Shown: positions 38,217 to 48,500 of the stretch, piece by piece
How positions within the stretch are numbered: the first letter of the stretch is position 1
How the letters are laid out: each line of letters opens with the position of its first letter
NCBI RefSeq assembly: GCF_000208865.1
Contig: NC_018394.1
Coordinates: forward strand, 765,635 to 829,634
Direction of reading: 5' to 3'
Length of the DNA: 64,000 nucleotides
Origin: Neospora caninum Liverpool
Taxonomy: Eukaryota; Apicomplexa; Conoidasida; Eucoccidiorida; Sarcocystidae
Notes under the pieces: generated by a model
What the model was told of the DNA's origin: nothing
Database searches by the model: none
Seen by the model: the letters and a program-made list of their open reading frames with translations, nothing else
Made by a program: the position numbers and the translations under genes

Positions 38217-40099
38217 ATGATGACCCACCAGTCTGATGGTGTTATAGTAATGCAGTCCGAAAAGACAGTGGAGCCACTCTTCCAGCTACTGGTCCACAAA
38301 GTAACAATCGAGAACTTCGATTTGATGCGAGATCTGGGTAAGCATTCTCTTACACGAACGCTGAAGGTATGGCAGTCTCAACTGCCTCCTCCAAGCACGA
38401 AGGAAGGCGTTGCCTGATTGCCCAGAGGACTCCGACGGTAAAACGTCTTTTTTTCTCTTTTTTTCTACCGATGAGAAACCTCGTTGGTTGCAGATTTTTT
38501 TGAGCAAGGCACGGTCCTTTTTCTTGGCCCTTTCGGCCAATCTGCTGGCTTGGATCTTCAGCTGTGGTGAGCTTTCTTCGCGATTATGAGTATGGCACTG
38601 GTAGTCTCATAGTTTTGCGGGCTTATAGGCTGTGCCCAAACGGTACGCCATCAGTAAGTTCTGAAGGGTAGCACTGTCCAATGCACTCGCTTGTTCTCTA
38701 GGCGACCGAGAGGATTGGGACGCACTCACTATCACCATATCTAATGAAGGTACGCTACTATGAGTGACAACATACACAAGTAACTAGTATTAACATTGCC
38801 GACGCACCAGGGACGGAAGGTTCGCTTCAGCAAAGCCTTAATATCAATCTATTTACAGAGCATTCTCTCTTCAGATCTCCCTGATTTTACCAAGCTAGCC
38901 CTTCTCGATTCGAAAGATGGCATGAAAGAGATCTCTTCGTGCGAGACAGTCGGAATATGCAGGGCTAAAAGGGGATACGTTCGTTTTTTCTTCAACTGGA
39001 CAGAGCACAACATTTTGCGAGTAAGGCGAATGCAGAACTCCAGAAGTTGCTGTGATTAATCCTGGTCCAGGTGGGGAGCCGACTTATTCTGAAGATGGAG
39101 ATGCGGTTCTTGCGGAGGATGGTTCAGCTTGGGAGTGAACCAACAAAGCCACCGGTGTCTTCAACCTTTCATCAAGATGTTTTCGAATACCTGTCTGACC
39201 AGTGAGCTGTCAACACGATGCATATTCTTTGTCTCCGCTAGACACCAAAACGATATAGCTTTTTCAAGTCAACCAATGGTATGCGAAGGAGAGAGGTTCG
39301 ACATCTGCGTATACAATATGAACTGCCTCAGATAGAGTTATTATTGATGTTGCGGGCACAAGTAAGGGGCGAGATTACTATCCCAGAAACAACGTTCGCA
39401 AAAGCTTTCTTCAGAAATGGTTTGCAGCAAGGTTCTTCTCTCATGCCGCTCTCCTGTGTTCCAGAGGATGTTTCTCGGCAAGTGAATTTGCACCTGACCC
39501 TGCTATTATTATTATTCAGTCACCTTACAGGGAACTTCCGCGAGGCCACCTCCGAATCTATTGAATTGAGTGACCTCGATGTGGAGACCGCAATACTGCT
39601 GCTAAACTGGATCCAGACTGACAGGCAAGTTTCCATCGAGCATGTTTTCGTTGGCAGTGAATCACCTGTTTCGGTGGCCAGATTCCCCGGTTCCTCAGAG
39701 ATTAGCTGGACAGCTTCCGTCAAGCTCTTAATGGCCGCTGACCGATTTCAGATACAGAGACTCGTAAGATGTCAGCAGACCGTACACATGATGTGAAATA
39801 GCCACACTCCTCTGCAGATTGATTTTTGCAATCGCCAGCTACGCCAGCTACTTGCACGTGGCCTCGCGTCACTGCATGATGTTGTGTCCATGAGAAAACT
39901 GATTCACGAGAATGCAACACCTATCACATCACAGCTAGGTACGAAAGGAGTAATGCACTGTACGTCCGTTTTGACCAATGCATGCAACCTTTCTACAGCG
40001 CGGGATTGTGAAGGATATCTTGCCTCGAAAGCCGCCCTCGATCCCTCTCGGCTTTGGAGCGTCCTAGATTACGTTCCCCAGTGTGCGAAGGTTGAGTGA
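38217..40099 (+). CDS. MATH-BTB protein, SPOP/roadkill-like (putative CUL3 substrate adaptor)
   Basis: Twelve small exons join with every phase matching: 38217-38337, 38494-38566, 38629-38642, 38702-38749, 38875-39020, 39071-39201, 39242-39267, 39332-39361, 39415-39481, 39520-39763, 39818-39938, 39999-40099, giving 373 aa (human SPOP is 374). The N-terminal half fits a divergent MATH/TRAF domain: VHKVTIENFDLMRDLG, LDLQLWLCPNGDREDW, ALTITISNE, RGYVRFFFNW, SRLILKMEM. The second half is a BTB/POZ domain: RVIIDVAGTKMVCSKVLLSC, RSPVFQRMF, SIELSDLDVETAILLLNWIQ, LLMAADRFQIQRL, then a helical BACK-like tail (RDCEGYLA). In animals such proteins recruit substrates through MATH and CUL3 through BTB. The donor of exon 7 (A|GTCAAC) is weak. 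Substrates here are unknown. Confidence 0.8.
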
Positions 40100-40369
40100 T
40101 ACAAGGCCTCGGGAGGGGCGCGTGGAGGGGGGATGTTTCTTACGCCTGATGGACGCACCTAAACGCCTCAAGGAAACCGGCTTGTGACCGACACCGATGC
40201 TCATGCGATGAGAATATGCTACCTCAGACAGCTGAGGAGCAATTCGGTGTGTGACCAGCGGCGGTGTTTTGTTAGTTCAGAAGCACTGGGCAATTCACTT
40301 TTTTAAAGCAAAAGCCGACATGTGCCGTGGTCACGGGCACATTTCGTAAAAAAGTATCTTTTTTATTGA

Positions 40370-41116
40370 ATGAGCCAAGCCATGAGCTACAGACTTAAAA
40401 TCATTCCAGTGAACAAAATCACAAAAGCTACAATGGGGGCTTTCCAAGCACTGATGACATGCCACCCTAGCTTATTTGAACAATTCACTGATCGCGACCT
40501 GTTGGCACGGCCCCATAATGGCAAAACATACTCTGTGCCACGTCGACAGCTGCTTGTAATATCCGAGACAACTTTGGATGTAGTCAAAAGGTAGATGCCG
40601 TGAATTGCTGATGAGTGCTGCTGCCTCAACGCCTATCTCCTCGAGTCAGATCGCTAACGTAAACGACTTTCCACAACGCTGACCTCCCTACTGTGTCTGT
40701 TGGCTTGACGCAGCATGTACTATCTAATTACAAGGGTCCGACTACAAAGTAGCCACACCAGTATTGGTAGACATAGCGGAAGGCGAGTGTCTACCACAGC
40801 ACCGTCACCATCGCGGTCGCTATTGCTTCAGTTGAAGCAGTAAACACCTTGGTCTCAAACGCATATGTAGACGGCAGCGGGAATCTGACTGGCAGGCGTT
40901 ACACCGCAAGAGTGACGCTTTTCTTAGGCAGACTATCCAAGTCCCTAAGCGAGACGTATGGTCTTGCACCGAATACCCTTCACCCCATGCATGTTCTAAG
41001 GTGAGCTGTGGAGCAGAGACTGGCTGAGGAATTCGCAGTCCACAACGACGGTACCCAGCGAGTGTTTTGAGCCCCGGAGCACGTCACAGCAGTCGATTAT
41101 GACAATGACAGCATGA
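40370..41116 (+). CDS. Predicted four-exon gene, function unknown (about 176 aa)
   Basis: Exons 40370-40590, 40714-40766, 40832-41000, 41029-41116 join in phase: AG|C, G|TT, AG|G. The conceptual protein has no low complexity and looks like a folded domain: SYRLKIIPVNKITKA, FTDRDLLARPHNGKTYSVP, SMYYLITRVRLQSS, VEAVNTLVSNAYVDGSGNLTG, LGRLSKSLSETYGLAPNT. The start is ATGAGCCAAGCCATGAGC. An alternative last acceptor at 41038 (exon 41039-41102) also stays open and would give 168 aa, and the last intron (28 bp, or 38 bp with the alternative) is suspiciously short, so the terminus is uncertain. It begins only 270 bp after the MATH-BTB stop, same strand. I recognise no family; it may be a real small gene or extra 3' exons. 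Confidence 0.45.
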
Positions 41117-42110
41117 CGATGACGAGCTCGACACCATCAGGTACCGCACACTCATCGAGATAGCACAATCGACAGCCTCGCGAGCATGCACCTTCCCAAA
41201 ACAGTGACAAGGTTGAAAAAGAGAGCACAACGTTGAGCCGCACTGCCACAAAGCATACTCAAAAATGCTTCCTTATATCTACAGAGTCTACGAAACCGCA
41301 ACTGGGCGGCTGAGATAACATTTATCCGGTGCAGGGGTCTATTGTCACGTGGACGCTTTTCGACGTGCCAGCGCAAAGTTGGAACCTGCTGGCGGCGGCC
41401 TTTTCCAGCATGCCTTGTGGCTGCGTATCGGTTGCTTGTGTCTCCATCGGAAAGCATCATAACCCTCGACCGAAAAAACTGTTCCGAAACAAGCGTTTTC
41501 CACTCTAGACTAATAATAGTTCTTCTGCGGCTTCACAACGTTTATTTCTCTTCGAGCCTTTCGCAGTAGCGACGAGACGAGAGGGAGGCTACTTCTTTCG
41601 CTGTCGACACCTTGGACACGACTCTCCGAAAGTGACCTAGGCTTTTGCCCGTCGTTCTGGGTCAGGTGTGTCACTTTTTACTACCCATCTCCATTTTCGC
41701 CTTTATGCTTGCCTTTCAGTTCAGTGGATATGTCGGGCTAGTGCTCTGAGAGTTGCTGTCTTTTTTCGTGAGCCTTCTGTACAGTTCAAAAGCCATCGGC
41801 CCTACGATGCATGCTAGTACGCGTCTCTGTGTGCGGGCCCGGTGACCGGGCCGGGCCCTGGGTTTTGATCGGCTTATCCACTCTAGCACGTTCCGTGTCC
41901 GAGCGTCTACCGGTTGGTGTGCCCCTCCGCCTCTTTTTAGTATGAGGAAATTTCCTCTTCTTTGGCTCTGCGGTTGCATGCGTCGCGCACAGGCGTTGTT
42001 CTTGGCCACTGGAGATCGAGGTGCCGGGCCGTGCGGGTGGGTCACTCCTGCCTCGGGTTCCCGTTTCATCTCATCTGTGCGTTTCCGGCTTCTTCAGGGA
42101 TTCCGCCAGA
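41117..42110. other. Intergenic / leader of the BEACH gene
   Basis: Pyrimidine-rich toward the right, consistent with promoter and 5' leader of the BEACH-WD40 gene. An acceptor-like TTCTTCAG at about 42098, a few bases before the start codon, suggests a non-coding first exon further upstream. Confidence 0.45.
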
Positions 42111-44222
42111 ATGTTCACGGCTCTTCGTGTGTTCAACCTCCTCGTGTTAGAGGAAGGTGAGGAGTATCTAACCGATTGCCCTTCTTCTCTGAGTTACTCT
42201 CATCCCTATGCAGTTCGCTTGTCGGCTGTTGAGGCGACCACGTGCGCGCCTGACTCAGCTGGTCAGGATGTTTCATCACGGGATTTGTCGTTTCGGCAGG
42301 AAACGCTCCAGCGTCTTCTTCAGCAGACCCTTCAGCACAGTCCGCCCGAGCGGGGTCGTTTGCGCGTGTGTAGCAAGTCGCTTATCTTTGATTCGCACCA
42401 CCCCTCTGCAGATATCATCAAACTTCCTTTCAAACGTATTCTCTTCCTCCACCCCTTGCCTACTCCGTCCCATGGTGCCCCGGGAGGGTTCTCATCGTTT
42501 GGGGCTCCGACGGGGGGCCGAGCAGCTGGAGGGGGAGGCCGTCCATCCGAGGGGAGAAATTCGACGACGCTTTTGATTGGCGCAAGTGAAATAACGCGCG
42601 TGCCCATTCAGCTCTTTAACGGAAAAACGCGTTGCGTTCGGCCGTTCACGTCTGATTGTGCATCTTCTTCGCCTTCTCCTCCTGAGCCCGACCTACAGCG
42701 GGTGCGCAGCGGTGACGCAGGCGCCTCTTTGGCCACGCCCCGCCCTTCTTCTGGGAGTCTATCCGGAGGGTTCCCTCTTGCAAACATCTCGTCAGGCGCC
42801 ATCGCATCGTCGCTGTTTTCTTCCGGAGCCTCGACGGCGCGCACCTCGTGGTGGCCAGGCTCTGGAACGGAGAGTGCGGCCGGCAGTCCGGCGAACGTAC
42901 AGCCCGGAGCGAATGGATCATCTGTGTCCCAGTCTCCTCGGGTGTTTCTGTTCCTTCTTACTTTTGAAAGCCCTCGCCTCTCGCCTCTTGGGTCAATGTC
43001 TTCGGCTGCGTACTCTGCACAGAGTCCAAGCTTGGGCCCGAGGGGCGGGGTTCCGTCGCTGCCGGCTCTCATAGACGGCCTTTGGCGGGCCAACAATGGG
43101 AAACCCCTCATTCCACACATACACCGGCCGAGATCCGTTCAGCGGCCGGTGTCTGATTGGGGGCACGGAAGGGCAGAAAGCGCACAAAGCGGCAAGAGTG
43201 GAGAGCGCAGCGGCACGTTCGGAGGTGGCAAGGCAGGTCTTGAAGGCGGCAGTCGAGACGACAATCACGGGGTCATTGTCGATACAGAGGAGTACGCGAG
43301 TGAACAGCTGCATGCTTTAACACAGCATCTGACGTTCAGTTTGGCAGAACTTGACCATCGAGAGCAACTTCTCCTCCCTTCGAATAAAGGTAAGCCGAGC
43401 CGAGAGAAGGGTGAGAGCACCTCCGGCAGGGCGTTGCCTGGGATGTCTGGGAACCGAGGACCGTCTCGGATCCAAAAGGGAGACACATTTTCCTTGTGTT
43501 TCCGTCTCGAAGTGCCTTCCGCGTTCCCTCCGTTTTCCTTTCCAATCGCCGTTTCCTTCTCTTTTCTGCCTGTTTATCTTTCGCCTGCGCCGTGACTGTC
43601 GGCTGCCTCATTTTGAATGCAGGGTACTGGGTCCGCCGCATCAGGCCTCTGATTCACCATCGCGGCCTTCTCCTGCTGACGTCGTCGGCAGTCTATTTTC
43701 AGCCACACCCGAATTTCACAAACAGCAGCACAAAAGCCTACCCCCTGCAGTCGCTGCTCCACTGCTTTCGCCGCATTCAGTGTTTGCGCCCAAATGCTCT
43801 GGAACTGGTGCTCTACTCCGGCCAAGACTCGCCGTCGAGCGCTTCGTTTGCCACATCGGGTTTTCCCTCCTTCGCGTCTGACGTGGACTCCCCCGGAGGG
43901 ACACACACGCGAAGGGCCCGCCAAGGCCAGGATTTCGGGGATCCCTCGGGTTCCGGAGACCGAGACGCAGCCGCCACTGCAGATCGATGGGCGGGGAAAG
44001 GCAAGACGAAGCGGCCGTTCAAACTCATCCTCCTCGAGTTCGAAAACGAGGACGAGAGAGAAATCGTCGCCAGGGCGCTACAGAAGCAAAAGCCTGAGTG
44101 AGGAGAGAAAACTTGCTTTTTTAGGACAGACCGCCCTTTCGGCACCGACACTGCTGTTATGCAGATACCCCGCACTTCGATGTGTGACGGGGCATGTATA
44201 CACAGGCATACTTACGCATATT

Positions 44223-44253
<31 letters not shown>

Positions 44254-45513
44254 TAGCGAAGTGCTGCCCTGTATTCTCTACAAGCTTACGAAGTTTGCAT
44301 AACTCTGTGCGTTTTTCAACGAATGCACACGAACATGTTTATGCGACGCATAGTCTGAACGCGCAACAGACGTGTGCGCGACCACGTACAACCCATGGCT
44401 TCCCAAATACATGTACATATAAATAAAGATATGTGACCTGTGAACCCGAATATATATATATATATATATATACGTATATCGTTGCGTGAGTTTTGGCATC
44501 CGATTTCTGGATCTGTTTTGAGGGAAATTGTCGTTTCTGCGTTGCTTTGTTGTGCAGAGCCTTCTTGGTTCAGTCCTCCGTCCACTACGTTGAGTGCATG
44601 AAGCAGCTTTGGGTGAACGGCCGAATTTCGACCTACCACTACTTGGACTTTCTCAACTGCATCGCGGGAAGAAGCAAATCCGATTACAGTGCGTACCCTG
44701 TTTTCCCGTGGACGATCATGCGGTAAGCGGCGTCGTTATAGTTGAATGCATGCGTATGTGAAGTACGCCGACCTCAGAATTCGCGTGTTCTTTCCTTGTA
44801 TGTACTGCTCCATCGATTTCTACATGCTCCTTTGTCTTCCCCTATTTGCGACTGGCTTTCCCCTTCCTCGTCGAATTTGCATACGCGACTGTATTCGTGC
44901 ACTTGTGTCCGTCTCCGCAGCCGATGTGTGCTAACGCCCTGAAGTGTTTCTCTGCGTATACCTCCGAATATCTCTCACATGTCGCTCTTTTGAGAACGTC
45001 TGTATCCACATCTGCACGTCTTCGTATATCTATTCACTACGTGCACGTATATATGTATATATGCGTACCTCTTTCGCGCTACATTTACTCTGTAAGATCG
45101 TTGCTTATGGGCATGGTTTTCATCACCATGTGGATTTTTGTCTGAGGAATTGGACTTCTTTGCGCGCCTGTCCCCGCACGGCTTCGACTTGCCCCGCCGT
45201 TTCCGCCTACTTGTTTGCTCAGCTTCCTCCCAACAGACACTTCTGTCCCTCTTGAAGATGCGGCGATGCGCGATCTGTCCAAGCCTGTTGGGGCACTGGA
45301 GCCGCAACGCCTGCAAGCACTGCTCAAAAGGATGAAGGAAATCCAAGTGGTAAGGGTTCAGCCTTCATGGCTTCACTCTATGCTGTAGCGCCGGTGCTTT
45401 GTGGTCTAACCTTACAGCCCAGCGCCAAAACTCCTTTTCGTGTGTGCGTAGATCCTTCCCTTCTGCTGTATACATGTAATCATATATGCGTGCACTTACA
45501 GACACAAATGCTA

Positions 45514-45551
<38 letters not shown>

Positions 45552-48500
45552 ATGTAATATATATATGTAATATATATATTTATATATATAAATATATATA
45601 TATGTAATATATATATTTATATATATATATATATGTAATATATATATGTAATATATATATTTATATATATATATATGTAATATATATATGTAATATATAT
45701 ATGTAATATATATATATATATATATCTGCACTCTGCACCTGGGGTTATGAATGCGACCGTGCTTTCTGTTGTGTCGCCAGCATGGCACTTGGGATTGCGA
45801 GTGCTCGTTTCAGGGAGTCGAGAAAAGGGCGTTGCTGCACTTTTACTCGTGCCCGTGTTCTCTTGTCAGGTGGACTACGCAGCGGCGCGTCCGGTTTCTG
45901 ACATGCCGGGAGGCTCGTTCGAGGAGAGCAACGGGGCTTTCAGAGAAGACAGGAAAGAAGACCAGAACGCGAGTTCCTATCTGTACGGCAGCCACTACAG
46001 CACTCCCGCCTTCACAGTTCACTGGCTAGTGCGTCTCGTGCCTGAGTGCCAACTTCGTCTCCACGGCGGACGTTTCGATTCTCAGCAGCGGATGTTCAAC
46101 AGCATGCAGAGCGCATGCAAAGGTGAGGGAAAGGGACCACGCTGCTTCTGCTTTTGCGGCCTTGGGGCGTTGCACTTTCCCGTAGACGTCTTTGTGTGCC
46201 AGGAGAGTATATGTCGGAGAACGTGCAAAAGTTAGGCGCAGCCAATAACGGAAAGCAGCCAAGTGCGCGACGCGTTTCTTCCGTGTTTCCCTTTCCCATG
46301 TGTGTCTGCCTCGTTTGAAAAACGGGGGGTTTTGGACTCTGAGAAATCCAGATCGAGGGAGAGACGTGTTGGTTTTGCAGTTCGCGGCCGCGAGGAGACA
46401 CTGTGCTGGCCTTGGCATTTCCTGTTCAACGTGCTCCTCCAGCCGCTGTTTGCCGTTTCTGTGCCTCGGGTTGCTTTTTCTCAGGCGCGCTGACGGGCCA
46501 GTCGACCTTTGTGGAGTTGATTCCGGAATTCTACGAGTTCGATCCGTCTTTCCTCGTGAACCGTTTGTCGGTTTTCCTTTCTCCCTTGCCGTCGTCCCTC
46601 CCACTCTTTCCTTCTTCGCCGCACATTCTCCCTCGACCTACACAGCAACCCCCCGTTGCTCTCGCCGACGTGGATCTCCCACCGTGGCCTGCGCATTCAA
46701 CTGTCCTGGCGCATGCGCCGAATTCCGACGCAGACTCAGCTGTTTCAGCTGACGATGGCCCTTCGAGTTTCGGGTCGCACGCGGAGACAGGGGCGATCAG
46801 AGGGGACGGGGAAGATGGCGTGCGTCGGTTGTCTCTCCAGAGAAATTCCGTGCAGAGAGAAGGCCAGAGAAGCGAGCTCGGACCGCGAGGAGGCGAGCGC
46901 GGAGACGCTGCCTCCTTTCTGCTGCACCTGCGCCGAGCTCTCGAAGGCACCTGGACCAGCAAACATCTGCACAACTGGATCGATCTTATATTCGGATACA
47001 AGCAAACCGGCGAGGTAAGATTGCTGTTGAAACAGACGGGCATGGGGAGCACTCTCCACGGCCCGTGACAGTGCGAAAGCGAGAGACACGCAGACGCACG
47101 GAGAGACACGAATGCGAGGAACAGGGCGAGGACAAAAGAGGAGGAGAGAGGTCCACTGAAACGCACAGAGCTTGTGGGTCGCGATGGGAGGCGTGACCCC
47201 CGCGTTTTGTCCATTTCCTGGCCTTCTCGCAGCGACAAGAGAACTCTGGCGCCTTCGCGCGTGCTCTGATTTGCTTTGCTCGTGGTTTCGCGGGCACTGT
47301 TTTCCATGCTTTTGGCGTGTGCACGTTTGGGCCTATTTAGATGAAAGCATAGGTTTTCTTGCCTCTCCCACAAGCGGGGTTTCTTCAACTTGGCTTTTTC
47401 GCGTCTACTCATGTTCCCACACACACACGCACACGTATGTCGGTCTTTGGTGGGTTCTTGTCCTCTCAGCCAGCGCGACTCGCCCACAATGTCTTTCACC
47501 CTCTGACCTACGCGAATGCGACGGCGGCGGCGGCGACGGGGAGTTGCTGTCCGTTGGGCGCTCAGCGGCCGCACCTGTCTCCTGCAGTGGCGACAACGCT
47601 CCACCAGCTTCAGCCGAGTGCTCTGCAGGTCCAGCTCCAGGAGTTTGGCCAGACGCCGATTCAGCTGTTTGGCGAGCCGCACCCAATGAGGTGAGTCTCA
47701 GCGGCCAGTGCCCCCCGACACTCGTGGACTGTCTGGTAGACTCGGGTGGAAAATTGAGTCGAAAATTCGGTATCCTAGGGCCTACAGTGTCTCTTCGATT
47801 TGAGCTATACAGCTCTCGTTCGCGGACCATTTGCACAGAGACCAAACACTCGAAACGGAACTCTAAAAGAAGACTCCACCTTCAACGTCCACCTCTATCT
47901 AAAGATCGTTATTCTGAGATAGGATTATACGCTTTTTTGCGGAAAACACACAGTGGACTATGGGCCTCGATAGGTTAGAGAGAGGACGCAGGTATGTGTG
48001 CATGTATGTATGTGCATTATCTAGCGTGCACGTGGAACAACTTTGCGATGGAAGGGCGGCACTGTTCGCAGTGTCCATCTACTTCCCGGAGCTGAGCCGT
48101 TGTATATGAGTTCGAATCTGACCGACTCCGTACCGACGGCGCACCCTATAAAGTCGTGGCTCCCTACTCGAGTTAGTTGTGTCGCTGAGCGTGCGTCGTC
48201 TTCGTGCAAGGTCAGCACGTGTGAAACGTTTCCCCGACGCGTGGTCGAGACCGGTTCAGAGGGCGAGCGGTGTTTCTGTGAACGTTTGAGCTTGAGTCCG
48301 TTTCTCTGTCCGGATTCCTGCAGACTGGCGTGCCCACCTTTTGACGCCTGCGCGTGGAGCGAAGCATGTGGACATTTGACAGGCGACAAAGGCAGCGCAG
48401 GGGTTTCGCCCGTGTCTTCGCCGCGGTCTGGGCATGCGTTCGCCCCGCTCGCGTACGCTTCGCGGTCCGCCGCGTCTCTCTCGCTTCCCAGCTCGTGTTC

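Noticed and set aside
38811..38819. A 9-nt exon in the MATH-BTB gene
   Set aside because: It would also keep phase, but needs a weak GTTCGC donor and a 55-bp intron; splicing 38749/38875 is simpler.
40700..41160. Degenerate retroelement or organellar insertion
   Set aside because: The open stretch joins to neighbouring exons by phased GT-AG signals and shows no reverse transcriptase or mitochondrial motif, so a small gene is the better reading.
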